62,434 nucleotides of DNA. It comes from Gammaproteobacteria bacterium (GTDB taxonomy: Bacteria; Pseudomonadota; Gammaproteobacteria; Steroidobacterales; Woeseiaceae). Below, one piece after another: positions 43,073 to 53,344 of this stretch. The translations under genes and the position numbers were made by a program. The stretch's first letter is position 1. The number at the start of each line of letters is the position of its first letter. The stretch lies in the NCBI GenBank assembly GCA_029862045.1, contig JAOTYE010000021.1, positions 1-62,434 on the forward strand, read 5' to 3'. Below the pieces are notes generated by a model. It saw nothing but the letters and a program-made list of their open reading frames with translations, had not been told where the DNA came from and searched no databases.

Positions 43073-44031
43073 GAAGCGTCGGAACTAAAGGCAATAACGT
43101 CTCTTATATCGTCGGTCTTGTCGAAGGCCATTTGCAAGCGCTCAACGCCGACTGCAACGCCGGCACAATCAGGAAGGCCGGCTTCGAGCGCGCTGATCAA
43201 CGATTGATCACTGGAATACTGGCTACGACCTGTTCTTTTTCGCGTCTCGATTTCCCGGTCGAATCGCCGCTGCTGCTCGATAGCGTCGTTTAACTCGACG
43301 TAGCCGTTGGCGAGTTCGAGCGCGCCGATAAACACCTCAAAGCGATCTGCAAGCCGTTCGTCGTCAGGGCAAAGCCGGGCAAGAGCGGCCTGGCTCGCAG
43401 GATAATGGCGCACCACTGTCAGCTTGTCGCGCGCAAACTGCGGCGCGATGATTGTGCTCAGCATCAGGTCGAGCCAAGCGGATCGATCTACTCCGATTTC
43501 AGACTTGAGCCTCTCATCGCCAGTGCACAAGTAGGCAAGTTGATCGACGGAGGCCCCAAAAACATCGATACCTGCAAACTTCTCAAAAGCGTCGCAGTAG
43601 TCGTACTGTTCGACGTGGTTGGCCAATTCAGGCTCGTCGAGGCAGGTAGCGATGAATCGTGTCGTGTCCGCAATCATGGCACAGAGACCGAAACCCAGCC
43701 GATACCACTCGACCATCGTGAACTCCGGCATGTGCTGCCGGCCGGCCTCGCCATCGCGATACACACGACATATCGAGTATATGTCGGGATAGCCGTCTGC
43801 GAGCAGGCGCTTCATACAGAATTCCGGTGATGTGTGCAGGAAATGTCTAGTTCCCGAATTGGCATGAACTGCAAGGCTTTCGATGTTCGGGTCAGTAGCT
43901 GGGTATTGGCCAAGCGCCGGCGTATCGACCGCAAGAACCTTTTGCTTCGAAAAGTAGCGTCGCGCGCGTTCGAGCATCGCGGCGCGGCGTTCTGCTGTGG
44001 CCGAGTCGGATGCCGCTCGCCAGTTCGTCAT
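43069..44031 (-). CDS. epmA: EF-P-(R)-beta-lysine ligase
   Basis: A class II lysyl-tRNA-synthetase-like enzyme without the anticodon-binding domain; it attaches beta-lysine to Lys34 of EF-P. The 320-residue product carries LHTSPEFCMKRLLADGY (motif 2 region), CRVYRDGEAGRQHMPEFTM and the motif 3 segment CAGVAVGVERLQMAFDK. The short N-terminus (MTNWRAASDSATAERR) separates it from true LysS. It overlaps psd by 4 bases and msrC by 4 bases. epmB is not in the window. Confidence 0.95.
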   Translation of the reverse strand: MTNWRAASDSATAERRAAMLERARRYFSKQKVLAVDTPALGQYPATDPNIESLAVHANSGTRHFLHTSPEFCMKRLLADGYPDIYSICRVYRDGEAGRQHMPEFTMVEWYRLGFGLCAMIADTTRFIATCLDEPELANHVEQYDYCDAFEKFAGIDVFGASVDQLAYLCTGDERLKSEIGVDRSAWLDLMLSTIIAPQFARDKLTVVRHYPASQAALARLCPDDERLADRFEVFIGALELANGYVELNDAIEQQRRFDREIETRKRTGRSQYSSDQSLISALEAGLPDCAGVAVGVERLQMAFDKTDDIRDVIAFSSDAS

Positions 44032-44885
44032 GTCGCGGTAACCGTGCCGATTGCTTCGCCCATTTTTACTGTTTCATCGGGCCCAAGCTCTGTTTTCCAA
44101 ACACATGTGTCGCGTGGCAATAAGACGATTACCGTACTACCCATGTTGAACCAGCCGAGTAGGTCGCCTTTTCCAATAGTGCGCGGGCCGTCATCGAGAT
44201 CGATCATCTCAACGACGCCGTGCTTGCGCGGGCGAACTTCGCCGCTCCACGGCGTGCTGATGCTACCGACATTCAGCGCGCCCACGAAAATCAGTGCGAC
44301 AGGTCCATGCGCTGTGGTGAAGTGCAGGATCAATCGCTCGTTGCGGCGAAACAGTCCGGGCACGTTTGTAACAGTTGCTGCATTAACACTGAACAAATCG
44401 CCGGGCACGTAACGTGCGGCGACAATTTCGCCATCAATCGGTGAGTGGACGCGGTGATAGTTGTAAGGTGCGAGGTAGATTGTCGCGAATGACCCATCCA
44501 TGTAACTGCGAGCCTCCTGGAGATCGGTCGCGAGCAGATCATCAAGCGAGTAATCGAGTCCCTTGGCCTGAAAAATCGTGTGGGCCGTAATCGTGCCGGC
44601 GTAACTGACCGTGCCATCCGCTGGGGCGACAATCGATCCCGATTCCTTGTCAACTGGTCGTGCAGCGTCTTTTAGCTCGCGAATGAAGAAGTCGTTAAAT
44701 GTGGCAAAGTCCCCGGGCACATCGAGTTTGACCTCGTCGGTGTCAACGTCATAGAGACGAATGAAACGCGCGATCAGGAAGTCCTTGATTGCGCGTTGCC
44801 TGATTCTGGCAATTCGGTAAACGATTGACGTCAACCAGTAGCGCGGCAGGATGTACTGCAGAAGAACGAATAGACGGGCAAGCAT
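44028..44885 (-). CDS. psd: Phosphatidylserine decarboxylase proenzyme
   Basis: Pyruvoyl-dependent inner-membrane enzyme making phosphatidylethanolamine. The 285-residue proenzyme has the self-cleavage site WFNMGSTVIVLLP (Gly-Ser, where the serine becomes the pyruvoyl group). Also seen are TFNDFFIRELKD near the N-terminus and PYNYHRVHSPIDGEI with the catalytic histidine. It lies between the PCuAC gene (6 bases away) and epmA. Confidence 0.95.
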   Translation of the reverse strand: MLARLFVLLQYILPRYWLTSIVYRIARIRQRAIKDFLIARFIRLYDVDTDEVKLDVPGDFATFNDFFIRELKDAARPVDKESGSIVAPADGTVSYAGTITAHTIFQAKGLDYSLDDLLATDLQEARSYMDGSFATIYLAPYNYHRVHSPIDGEIVAARYVPGDLFSVNAATVTNVPGLFRRNERLILHFTTAHGPVALIFVGALNVGSISTPWSGEVRPRKHGVVEMIDLDDGPRTIGKGDLLGWFNMGSTVIVLLPRDTCVWKTELGPDETVKMGEAIGTVTAT

Positions 44886-44891
44886 AAGAGA

Positions 44892-45302
44892 CTAGTCGGT
44901 GAGCGTAACGTTGACCGTCAACATGACCGCTTCGCTGTTGTAAAACTCGAGAGTTGTGGCCTCGATTTCGCCAACAGGGCGTGTCAGCATCAGATGCTTG
45001 CCGCCGGGCTCTAATTGCACAGATTGGCCCGCACGTATCGTCAGATCGCGAAGCGGCCGCATTCGTGCCACGCCATCCTCGAGAACCGATTCGTGCATCT
45101 CGACAGATTCAAATTCGGGGCTGCTTACCTGCGTGATCGTGATCGTCTGAGTCGTGTTGTTCCTCAACGTCAGGTAACCGGCTGTCATTTGCGTGCCCGG
45201 CCTCGGCTTCGGCACGACGATATCGGTGGCGACGAGCGGGGCGCGTTCTGCCAGGCATGCCGAGAGCATGGCCGTCAGGATAACGGTCAGGACAAATCGC
45301 AT
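44892..45302 (-). CDS. PCu(A)C-type periplasmic copper chaperone (lipoprotein)
   Basis: A 136-residue protein with lipobox LSAC in a 16-residue signal peptide. The copper-binding pattern is present: MHESVLEDGVARM (the H-x-M half) and GGKHLML (the H-x-M half). Family members deliver Cu(I) to the CuA site of cytochrome c oxidase together with SCO1, whose gene overlaps its start by one base. Confidence 0.92.
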   Translation of the reverse strand: MRFVLTVILTAMLSACLAERAPLVATDIVVPKPRPGTQMTAGYLTLRNNTTQTITITQVSSPEFESVEMHESVLEDGVARMRPLRDLTIRAGQSVQLEPGGKHLMLTRPVGEIEATTLEFYNSEAVMLTVNVTLTD

Positions 45303-45916
45303 CAGCGGCGTGCCATGATTAATGGCAGGTCGTGCACATAGTTTTCGGCCAGATGCGGTGCGCCGAATAATGCGTGTAACCTGCCGTCGGGATTGATCAC
45401 GAGCACGACAGCGGAATGATTAATCGAATAGTTGTCCCCATCCAGCACTGCCTTTTCGAAAAAGATGCCGAGACCGCGTGTTAGTTTGCGGAGTTCTTCA
45501 AGTTCGCCCGTTACGCCGAGAATGTCATCCCCAAAATAGGCGACGTATTGTTGCATGATTTCAGGTGTGTCTCGTTCCGGGTCAACGCTTACCAACACGA
45601 TGCGCGGCAGCGGCTTCTGGCCCTTGTCCGCAAGTTGCATGTTTGCGTTGGATAGCACCTGCAACGTGAGTGGGCAGATGTCGGGGCAACGAGTGAAGCC
45701 AAAAAACACGAGGCTCCAATGGCCGTCGAACACGTCGCGCCCGATTGCCTGTCCATTGTGGTCAAGGAGCGAAAACTCGGGCAGTTCGCCGGGTGCGGGT
45801 AGCACGGTAGCGGTTTGCAGTGCCGGTGGCGGCAGCAGCAGCCGAGACGAGAACCAGGCACCGGTGCCGATCGCGATGACCGCAACGATAGCGATGAATA
45901 TGTTCTTGGGGCCCAT
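45302..45916 (-). CDS. SCO1/SenC-family copper metallochaperone
   Basis: A membrane-anchored thioredoxin-fold protein that helps load copper into cytochrome oxidase. The ATG at 45916 with AGGAAAAG upstream gives 204 residues; the frame runs on to 46024. An N-terminal helix ([17 protein letters not shown]), the CxxxC in [13 protein letters not shown] and the metal histidine in [11 protein letters not shown] are all present. The first gene of the minus-strand operon, it diverges from prmB with 55 bases between the two starts. Confidence 0.93.
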   Translation of the reverse strand: MGPKNIFIAIVAVIAIGTGAWFSSRLLLPPPALQTATVLPAPGELPEFSLLDHNGQAIGRDVFDGHWSLVFFGFTRCPDICPLTLQVLSNANMQLADKGQKPLPRIVLVSVDPERDTPEIMQQYVAYFGDDILGVTGELEELRKLTRGLGIFFEKAVLDGDNYSINHSAVVLVINPDGRLHALFGAPHLAENYVHDLPLIMARR

Positions 45917-45971
45917 CTTTTCCTGTGCAGGGTTTGCGCGAGGCGGACATTCTAAACGACACTCCTTAACT

Positions 45972-46865
45972 ATGGCACCGGAATCCGAACAGCCCGTCAG
46001 CGTCGAGCAGCTGATCCATCGCATCTCCGCTCAATTTGCAGCGGCTCAGCTGAGCTACGGTCATGGTACCGAAAATGCAGTTGACGAGGCCGCATGGCTG
46101 GTGTTCGCACACCTGGGGCTATCCCACGATGCGGCGCCAGCCGCATACGCAAGAACGGTCGACGCCCAGGAGCTCGCTGGCCTGGAGGCCCTTGCCAGAA
46201 GGCGTATCGAAGAGCGCGTGCCGATCGCCTATCTAGTGAATCAGGCCTGGTTCGCGGGACTTGAGTTTTACGTCGATGAACGCGTTTTGGTACCACGCTC
46301 GCCATTGGCCGAACTGATTCACGATCGTTTCGAGCCGTGGCTGGCTCCAAACGCACTCAAGACGGCTATCGATCTCGGCACCGGCAGTGGCTGCATCGCG
46401 ATCGCCATTGCGCATGCGTTCCCTGCGGCGGTCGTGGACGCCGTGGATGTTTCGGCTGACGCTCTGGCCGTTGCGGCAATAAATGTCGCGCGTCACGAGG
46501 TCGACAATCGCGTGCGCCTCATACGGTCCGATTTTTTCGACGCTCTTGAGGACAGGAAGTACGAATTGATCGTCAGCAACCCGCCCTATGTCGATAAACA
46601 GGACATGGATGGGTTGCCGCATGAGTTTCGTCATGAGCCTGTGCTGGGGCTTGCCGCCGGTGACGACGGTCTGGATTCGGTTAGCACGATCCTGCATCAT
46701 GCATCGCGCTTTCTGCGCGATAATGGAATACTCGTCTGCGAGGTTGGTAATAGTCAGACAGCGCTGGAAAATCGCTATCCCGGTGTTGCATTTACCTGGC
46801 TAGAGTTCGAGCATGGCGGGTCAGGCGTGTTCTTGCTGACAAAAGAAGATCTCAAGGATTTGTAG
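45972..46865 (+). CDS. prmB: Ribosomal protein L3 N5-glutamine methyltransferase
   Basis: SAM-dependent methyltransferase that modifies a glutamine of L3. The 297-residue product starts at ATG 45972; the frame continues upstream over the divergent SCO1 gene, which is not credible coding. Motifs: [32 protein letters not shown], the SAM loop [14 protein letters not shown] and the catalytic [13 protein letters not shown] rather than RPETE favours PrmB over PrmC. aroC follows one base after its stop. Confidence 0.93.
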   Translation: MAPESEQPVSVEQLIHRISAQFAAAQLSYGHGTENAVDEAAWLVFAHLGLSHDAAPAAYARTVDAQELAGLEALARRRIEERVPIAYLVNQAWFAGLEFYVDERVLVPRSPLAELIHDRFEPWLAPNALKTAIDLGTGSGCIAIAIAHAFPAAVVDAVDVSADALAVAAINVARHEVDNRVRLIRSDFFDALEDRKYELIVSNPPYVDKQDMDGLPHEFRHEPVLGLAAGDDGLDSVSTILHHASRFLRDNGILVCEVGNSQTALENRYPGVAFTWLEFEHGGSGVFLLTKEDLKDL

Positions 46866-46866
46866 A

Positions 46867-47952
46867 GTGTCTGGCAACAGTATCGGAAGAAATTTTGTCG
46901 TAACGACGTTCGGTGAGAGTCACGGACAGGCACTCGGCTGCGTGGTCGATGGCTGTCCGCCTGGAATGCAGCTCGCGGAGGCCGATATTCAAATCGATCT
47001 CGATCGCCGCCGCCCGGGCCGTTCACGGCACACGACACAACGTAATGAACCCGACCAGGTTGAAATCCTCTCTGGCGTATTCGAAGGCGTGACAACCGGT
47101 ACGCCAATCGGACTCCTTATCAGGAACAAGGATCAGCGATCGAAGGACTATGGCGACATCAAGGATAAGTTCCGTCCTGGCCACGCCGATTACACGTATC
47201 AGCAAAAGTACGGTATCCGCGATTATCGTGGCGGCGGTCGCTCATCAGCTCGCGAAACAACGATGCGGGTTGCGGCCGGTGCGATTGCCAGGAAGTTCCT
47301 GCACGAGAAGCTCGGCATTGAGATTCGCGGTTATCTGTCACAACTTGGTCCGATCGAACTTGCTGCGACGGACTTGTCGATTGTCGACGAGAATCCGTTT
47401 TTCTGTGCGGATGCGCAGCGCATCCCGGAACTCGAGGCCTTTATGGATGCATTGCGGGAGGAGGGCGATTCGATCGGCGCCAAAATCAGCGTTCTGGCCA
47501 GCAATATTCCACCAGGGCTCGGCGAACCTGTTTTCGACAAGCTTGAAGCGGCGCTTGCGCATGGCTTGATGAGCATCAATGCGGTGAAGGGCGTTGAACT
47601 TGGCGCAGGATTCACCGCCGTGACGCAGCGCGGCAGCGAACATCGCGATGAAATCGGCCGCGACGGTTTTGCCAAGAATGACGCTGGCGGCACGCTTGGC
47701 GGAATTTCCTCAGGTCAGGATTTGCTTGCGAGCATTGCGCTGAAACCGACCTCGAGCATCTCGGTACCGGGCAAGACGATAGACAAGCAGGGTAAGGAAA
47801 CCAGGATCGTAACCAAAGGTCGTCATGACCCCTGCGTCGGACTCAGAGCAACGCCGATTGCCGAGGCGATGGTCGCACTTGTACTGATGGATCATTACTT
47901 GCGCAATCGTGCGCAAAACGCGGATGTCGAATCGGTCACTCCAACTATATAA
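46867..47952 (+). CDS. aroC: Chorismate synthase
   Basis: Final shikimate-pathway enzyme: reduced-FMN-dependent elimination of phosphate from EPSP to give chorismate. The 361-residue product has [18 protein letters not shown] (signature 1), [20 protein letters not shown] (signature 2) and RGSEHRDEI. The start is GTG at 46867, one base after the prmB stop, so the two are coupled, as in many gammaproteobacteria. Confidence 0.97.
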   Translation: MSGNSIGRNFVVTTFGESHGQALGCVVDGCPPGMQLAEADIQIDLDRRRPGRSRHTTQRNEPDQVEILSGVFEGVTTGTPIGLLIRNKDQRSKDYGDIKDKFRPGHADYTYQQKYGIRDYRGGGRSSARETTMRVAAGAIARKFLHEKLGIEIRGYLSQLGPIELAATDLSIVDENPFFCADAQRIPELEAFMDALREEGDSIGAKISVLASNIPPGLGEPVFDKLEAALAHGLMSINAVKGVELGAGFTAVTQRGSEHRDEIGRDGFAKNDAGGTLGGISSGQDLLASIALKPTSSISVPGKTIDKQGKETRIVTKGRHDPCVGLRATPIAEAMVALVLMDHYLRNRAQNADVESVTPTI

Positions 47953-48029
47953 GCAAGCTGTAGCGTCCGCTGCTGTGCAAGAAATCAGGGGCTACGCTTA
48001 GCAAAGCCAAGTTATGACCACATATAACC

Positions 48030-49052
48030 ATGCCAAATAAAATGAACATTGCAATCGTCGGCGCGACCGGCGTCGTCGGCGAAGCGATGCTGCAGATACT
48101 TGTGGAGCGCAAGTTCCCGATGGGCACCGTGCACGCGCTCGCCAGCGAGCGTTCGGTCGGCAAGATCGTGGCATTCGGCAATCGGGAGCTAGTGGTGAGC
48201 AATCTCGCTGACTTCGACTTCTCGCAGGTGCAGATCGGACTGTTTTCCGCCGGCGGATCGATATCGGCTGAGTTCGCTCCAAAGGCTGCGGCCGCGGGCT
48301 GTGTCGTCATCGATAATACGTCGCACTTTCGTTACGACGATGACATTCCTCTCGTCGTGCCCGAGGTTAACGCGGACGCTATCGCTGACTACAAGGAGCG
48401 CGGCATCATTGCGAATCCGAATTGTTCAACGATTCAAATGGTCGTCGCGCTGAAACCGATTTACGATGCGGCCGGTATCGAACGTATCAATGTTGCGACG
48501 TATCAGGCTGTGTCGGGTGCCGGGAGAAGTGCGGTTGAGGAACTCGTGCGGCAGACAGCCATGCTATTGAACGGTCGTCCTCTCGACATCGAGGGGGACG
48601 CAAAACAGATTGCATTCAACGCGGTGCCGCATATCGACGACTTTCAGGACAATCGCTACACTAAAGAAGAAATGAAAATGGTGTGGGAGACGCGCAAAAT
48701 CTTTGCTGATGACAGCATTCTCGTCAATCCGACTGCGGTGCGCATACCCGCGTTTTACGGCCATTCCGAGGCGGTACACATCGAAACCCGGGAGAAGATC
48801 TCGGCCGAGAAGGTGTGCGATTTACTCAGGAATGCACCGGGTGTGACCCTGCTCGACGGCGTTAAAACCGGAGAATATCCGACCGCGGTCACCGAAAGCT
48901 CGGGTTCGGACGCGGTTTACGTGGGTCGCGTGCGTGAAGACATTTCCCATCCACGCGGCATCGACCTGTGGGTCGTGTCCGATAACATACGTAAGGGCGC
49001 GGCTCTAAATAGCGTCCAAATTGCTGAAATATTGGCGAAAAACCATTTATAA
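48030..49052 (+). CDS. asd: Aspartate-semialdehyde dehydrogenase
   Basis: NADPH-dependent conversion of aspartyl phosphate to the semialdehyde for lysine, threonine and methionine. The 340-residue product has the NADP loop VGATGVVGEAML, the active-site cysteine in NPNCSTIQMV, QAVSGAGRSAVEEL and the late HSEAVHIET. The usual gammaproteobacterial neighbour fimV begins 101 bases downstream. Confidence 0.96.
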   Translation: MPNKMNIAIVGATGVVGEAMLQILVERKFPMGTVHALASERSVGKIVAFGNRELVVSNLADFDFSQVQIGLFSAGGSISAEFAPKAAAAGCVVIDNTSHFRYDDDIPLVVPEVNADAIADYKERGIIANPNCSTIQMVVALKPIYDAAGIERINVATYQAVSGAGRSAVEELVRQTAMLLNGRPLDIEGDAKQIAFNAVPHIDDFQDNRYTKEEMKMVWETRKIFADDSILVNPTAVRIPAFYGHSEAVHIETREKISAEKVCDLLRNAPGVTLLDGVKTGEYPTAVTESSGSDAVYVGRVREDISHPRGIDLWVVSDNIRKGAALNSVQIAEILAKNHL

Positions 49053-49152
49053 GCTATAGTTCGGGACCATATGTTAAAGCGGTCCGCCTGCTGTAATGTT
49101 GCCCCTTGCGGGCGTCATCTTAGCGGCTCTTGGGGAGCTGGAGAATAAAACT

Positions 49153-52100
49153 ATGTCGAGACGACTCTCTCGAATCTCGCTAGCGCTTGTCATCTTGTTG
49201 TCGAGCGAGGTTTGGGCCCTTGGGCTGGGAGATATTCGAATGAATTCAGCACTCAACGAGCCGTTGAGTGCGCGTATCGAGCTGTTGTCGGCAACGCCGG
49301 ATGAACTCGACAACCTGACCATCGACATGGCATCCGCCGATACGTTTGAGCGTTACAGCCTCGATCGTCCTTTCTACCTGCAGGACATCCAGTTCAATAT
49401 CGTTCGCAGCGGCCGCGTTGATGGCAACTACGTAGAGCTTCGTTCAGGCTCGCCGATGGCTGAGCCGTTCCTGACGTTCCTCGTTGAAGCATCGTGGTCG
49501 CGCGGCAGATTGTTGCGCGAGTACACGGTGTTCCTCGATCCACCGACTTTTGCACCACCAACTGCTGATTCCGCGCCGGCTGTACAGGCTCCGAGTCGCG
49601 CCGCGCCGGCTGACAGCGGCCGTATCGAGCGGCCCGCACCTGCGCAAACAAGCCCGGCTCCCGCTCCAGCACCGACCCGTCAGGCAAGACCGGCACAAGC
49701 GAAGCCGCAACCGGTAGCCGACGATACGCCGTATGACACCGCGACAGGCGGCGATTACAACGTGCCGCGCGGCGAAACACTCTGGGGCATCGCATCGCGC
49801 GTGCGACCTGACAGTCGTCTGTCGATGAATCAGACCATGCTGGCGATCTTCGAGGCGAATCCCGACGCTTTCGGCGGCAACATAAATATTCTCCGGGCCG
49901 GCGCGTCACTGCGTATTCCGAGTGCGGACGAGATTTTCCGCATCAGCCGTGGCGAAGCGCTGGCAGAAGCACAACGGCAAAACGCGGCATGGTCAGGCGG
50001 TACCGTAGTGCCAGTTGATGACACGTCTTCGCGGCCGAGCCTGACGCTCGTGCCACCCGACGATGACATTGCCGACGATACGCTTGGCACTGGCGCAGAC
50101 TTTGATACTGAACCTCTGTCACGAGAGGAGGAGATTGAGCAGCGTATTGGTGACCTCGAGGCTGCCGACGTCCCGCAGCAACAGTCGTTGATCGAGATTC
50201 GCGACAACGAGTTGGCAGCGCTGCGCGAAGAACTCGCCCGTATACGCGGCGAAATATACGAGCCGCCTGGAGACGAAACGTTTGTCGATGAACTGGACGA
50301 TGAGGTCGGCGCTGAGGACATGGACGGTGGTCCGTTCGCCGATTACGACGACATCATGGTCGAGGACGGCGCCGATGACGTCGGTGTCGACGACGAGGGG
50401 CCGGCCGATGAGGACGTGACGGCTGACGATGCTGCGCCTGCAGACGCGATTCGCGTGTCGACGCCTTCCGAACCTGGTCTGGTCGACAAGGCCATTGCGG
50501 CTCTGACGAGCATTTACGCACTGATCGCCGGCGTGGTTATTGTCGTAGGTGGCCTGTTGTTCTGGTTTATGCGTCGCGGCGGCGATGACGATGATGTGGA
50601 CTCCTGGCAGCCGCTCGATTCGGATGAAATTGGCGATGATACGTTGTCCGGGACGGAGAGCCTCAGGGCGCCGATGCGAGACGACGAATCGATTGTCGTT
50701 GTCGAACAGGAATCGACAATGCACCCGTCCGAGGACGCTACAGTCGAAACGCCTCCACCAGCGATCGAAACGTTTGCTCCCGCCGCGGAAGCAACCGGGC
50801 AATTCGATTCGCTCGAAGACACCTTCAGCAGCGATACGGCGATCAATCTCGACCAGACTGATCCGATCGCCGAGGCCGATTTCCACATGGCCTATGGCTT
50901 GTACGATCAGGCGGCCGACCTTATTGATGGCGCATTGTCCGTCGAGCCACAACGCCCCGATTTGCTCACCAAACTGTGCGAGATCTACTTCGTTTGGGGA
51001 AATCGCGACGCCTTTATCGACGCAGCGGGCCGCCTGAAGGCGGTGGTCGGTGATGCAGACAGCGCTGACTGGGACAAGATTGTCATCATGGGCCAGCAGA
51101 TTGCCGCGGACGATGACCTGTTTGTTGGTGCCACTGCGGCTGGGGCGACGAAAGAGGTCGACCTGTCGTTCGAGGCTGGCATGGATGATAGTGCTGCACT
51201 CGACATGGAACTTGTTTCCGATGCCGGAGATTCCGGCGACATCGTTGATCTGGGAGCTGGTGATGCGTCGGTAGCAGCAGATGCTGATGCGGAAATCGAT
51301 TTCTTCGTCGACAGCGATACCGCAGAAACCGAAGTCGCAAGCCTTGATGTTGATGAGACAACAGACAGTCCGACCATCGAGACGCCGGACTTCGATGTGA
51401 CCAAAGAGATGCCATCGGCCGAGGAGACAGCGGAAATGCCGCCGCTGGATTCGACAGTTGAAACGCCGACGATCGAGCAGCAATTTGACGTGCTCAGCGG
51501 TACGGCTGAACTGCCGTCACTTGATGAGACGGCAGGAGCGGCAATTGCGGACAGTGGTCAGTCTGACGACGAAACAGCAGAGATCAATCTCGATGATCTC
51601 GGGCTTGATGTCGACGGACTCGCCGCGACCGAGCTGGCGTCGCTCGATGAGTTTGATGCGACGAGCGAGACTGAAGTGCTCGATGACACCGGGATCAACG
51701 AGGCGCTCGAAGACTCTGCCGCCGTGACCGGCAGGAATCCCGAGATCGATCCCAATGCGACGGGCGTGCAAGTAGCCTTGGGTACTGATGACACTGGAAT
51801 CAGTGCGGCGCTCGATGTCGACGATGCACTGGCTGCAACCTCCGAAATGCCCGAGGTTTCGACAGATGTCGGCATCGACGAGAGTTTGCTCGATGCGACC
51901 GGTCTGACACAGGTGCTTCCCGAAGATCTGGCGGTTGAAACCGCGTCCGACGTTGGCGCTGAGTTGTCCGATGACGATGCAACCCTGTTGGCATCCGGAT
52001 ACGGTGACGACACGGTGGGAACACTGGCCGACGATGCGGAGACATTGTTGGCAAGCCTGGATGATGATGACGAAGGTGATTTTGACTTTGCGAAGACCGA

Positions 52101-52518
52101 GGCGCTGCCTAAGGAAGCCTTCATCGGTGACGCCAGTCTTGATGAGACGGGCGAGTTGCCTGCGGTCGCCAGCACCGATGTGGACCTCGATCTCGACGAC
52201 CTGACGGCCGCACTCAAGGTTAGCGAGGCTGGCGACACGGTTGAACAGATGCGCGATGATGCCACCGTAGAGCAACCGCGTCCGCAAGTGAGCGACGAAG
52301 CGGCAGCCACGGTTGCACTAGCGCCAGACGAGATAAGTGACGATCTGTCCGATGCTCGCACGATGACCGAGGTCGGTACGAAACTCGATCTGGCACGCGC
52401 CTACGTCGACATGGGCGACCCCGCTGGTGCTCGTTCGATTCTCGAGGAGGTTCTCGACGAAGGCGACGATGGTCAGAGACAGCAAGCCCAGCAACTTTTG
52501 GATCAGCTACCCAGTTAG
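49153..52518 (+). CDS. fimV: FimV, pilus/cell-pole organising protein
   Basis: A 1121-residue protein with ATG at 49153. Signal peptide to about 23 (ISLALVILLSSEVWA), then the N-terminal FimV module (LGLGDIRMNSALNEPLSARI). A proline-rich linker is followed by a LysM domain at about 195-255 (YNVPRGETLWGIASR). A coiled stretch with EIEQRIGDLEAAD comes next. The transmembrane helix is at about 454-475 (YALIAGVVIVVGGLLFWFM). An extremely acidic cytosolic region with TAEMP/TVETP-type repeats and a TPR-like stretch (HMAYGLYDQAADLIDGAL) follows. The C-terminal FimV domain is LDLARAYVDMGDPAGARSIL. truA overlaps its stop by one base. Confidence 0.95.
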   Translation: MSRRLSRISLALVILLSSEVWALGLGDIRMNSALNEPLSARIELLSATPDELDNLTIDMASADTFERYSLDRPFYLQDIQFNIVRSGRVDGNYVELRSGSPMAEPFLTFLVEASWSRGRLLREYTVFLDPPTFAPPTADSAPAVQAPSRAAPADSGRIERPAPAQTSPAPAPAPTRQARPAQAKPQPVADDTPYDTATGGDYNVPRGETLWGIASRVRPDSRLSMNQTMLAIFEANPDAFGGNINILRAGASLRIPSADEIFRISRGEALAEAQRQNAAWSGGTVVPVDDTSSRPSLTLVPPDDDIADDTLGTGADFDTEPLSREEEIEQRIGDLEAADVPQQQSLIEIRDNELAALREELARIRGEIYEPPGDETFVDELDDEVGAEDMDGGPFADYDDIMVEDGADDVGVDDEGPADEDVTADDAAPADAIRVSTPSEPGLVDKAIAALTSIYALIAGVVIVVGGLLFWFMRRGGDDDDVDSWQPLDSDEIGDDTLSGTESLRAPMRDDESIVVVEQESTMHPSEDATVETPPPAIETFAPAAEATGQFDSLEDTFSSDTAINLDQTDPIAEADFHMAYGLYDQAADLIDGALSVEPQRPDLLTKLCEIYFVWGNRDAFIDAAGRLKAVVGDADSADWDKIVIMGQQIAADDDLFVGATAAGATKEVDLSFEAGMDDSAALDMELVSDAGDSGDIVDLGAGDASVAADADAEIDFFVDSDTAETEVASLDVDETTDSPTIETPDFDVTKEMPSAEETAEMPPLDSTVETPTIEQQFDVLSGTAELPSLDETAGAAIADSGQSDDETAEINLDDLGLDVDGLAATELASLDEFDATSETEVLDDTGINEALEDSAAVTGRNPEIDPNATGVQVALGTDDTGISAALDVDDALAATSEMPEVSTDVGIDESLLDATGLTQVLPEDLAVETASDVGAELSDDDATLLASGYGDDTVGTLADDAETLLASLDDDDEGDFDFAKTEALPKEAFIGDASLDETGELPAVASTDVDLDLDDLTAALKVSEAGDTVEQMRDDATVEQPRPQVSDEAAATVALAPDEISDDLSDARTMTEVGTKLDLARAYVDMGDPAGARSILEEVLDEGDDGQRQQAQQLLDQLPS

Positions 52519-53291
52519 TGCGCATTGCCTTAGGTCTTGAATACGACGGCACCGCGTATAACGGCTGGCAACGTCAGCGCACCGGTCAGGGCGTGCAGCA
52601 GCGCGTTGAGGAAGCCCTTTCCATAGTCGCTGACGAGACCATAGACGTCATCTGTGCCGGCAGAACCGACACAGGCGTGCACGCATCGGGTCAGGTCGTA
52701 CATTTCGATACGTCCAGCGAGCGTCCCAGTCGCGGCTGGCTGCTCGGAGCCAACAGTAACCTTCCCGACGACATCAGCGTGACATGGGCACAGCGGGTCG
52801 ATGACAGCTTTCACGCACGATTCTCGGCAACCGCACGCAGCTATCGATACCTGATCCTCAACCGCCTCGAACGCTCGGCGTTGTACCGGCATCGGGCCTG
52901 GTGGGTTTACGACCCACTTGATGCTGAACGCATGCACGTCGCTGCACAGGCGTTGCTTGGGCGACACGACTTCTCGGCGTATCGAGCGGCGGCATGCCAG
53001 GCCTCGACGCCGGTTCGGGAGATAACTGCGATTGCAGTCAGCCGCAATGACGTCTGGATCTTGCTCCACGTGACGGCCAATGCTTTCCTGCAGCATATGG
53101 TGCGCAATATTACGGGCACGCTGGTTGCGATCGGGCGCGGCGACGAGCCTGAAGACCGGGTGGCTACGGTATTGGACAGCCGGGATCGCAGTGCTGGTGG
53201 TGTTGCGGCACCACCGCAGGGGCTTACGCTCGTCAATGTCGAGTATCCGACCGAGTTCGATTTGCCACCCAACCCAAACGAACGTCTGTAG
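52518..53291 (+). CDS. truA: tRNA pseudouridine(38-40) synthase
   Basis: A 257-residue pseudouridine synthase acting on the anticodon stem-loop. The catalytic aspartate is in CAGRTDTGVHASGQ. YDGTAYNGWQRQ at the N-terminus and FLQHMVRNITGTLVAIG at the C-terminus are family marks. The start is GTG, sharing one base with the fimV stop. In several relatives trp genes lie between truA and accD; here only a short hairpin does. Confidence 0.95.
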   Translation: MRIALGLEYDGTAYNGWQRQRTGQGVQQRVEEALSIVADETIDVICAGRTDTGVHASGQVVHFDTSSERPSRGWLLGANSNLPDDISVTWAQRVDDSFHARFSATARSYRYLILNRLERSALYRHRAWWVYDPLDAERMHVAAQALLGRHDFSAYRAAACQASTPVREITAIAVSRNDVWILLHVTANAFLQHMVRNITGTLVAIGRGDEPEDRVATVLDSRDRSAGGVAAPPQGLTLVNVEYPTEFDLPPNPNERL

Positions 53292-53317
53292 CCGCTCCTG
53301 CAGGCGGACTCCTACAG
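53286..53317. repeat. Short hairpin at the end of truA
   Basis: CTGTAG / CTACAG outer arms and CCGC / GCGG inner arms around TCCTGCAG. The left arm includes the truA stop codon. No T-run follows, so it is more like a REP-type hairpin than a terminator. Confidence 0.45.
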
Positions 53318-53344
53318 CACTCAGAATTGAGATAGGATGCGCGA

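Noticed and set aside
45555..45971. In-frame upstream extension of prmB
   Set aside because: It runs antisense through the SCO1 gene; PrmB homology starts only at 45972.
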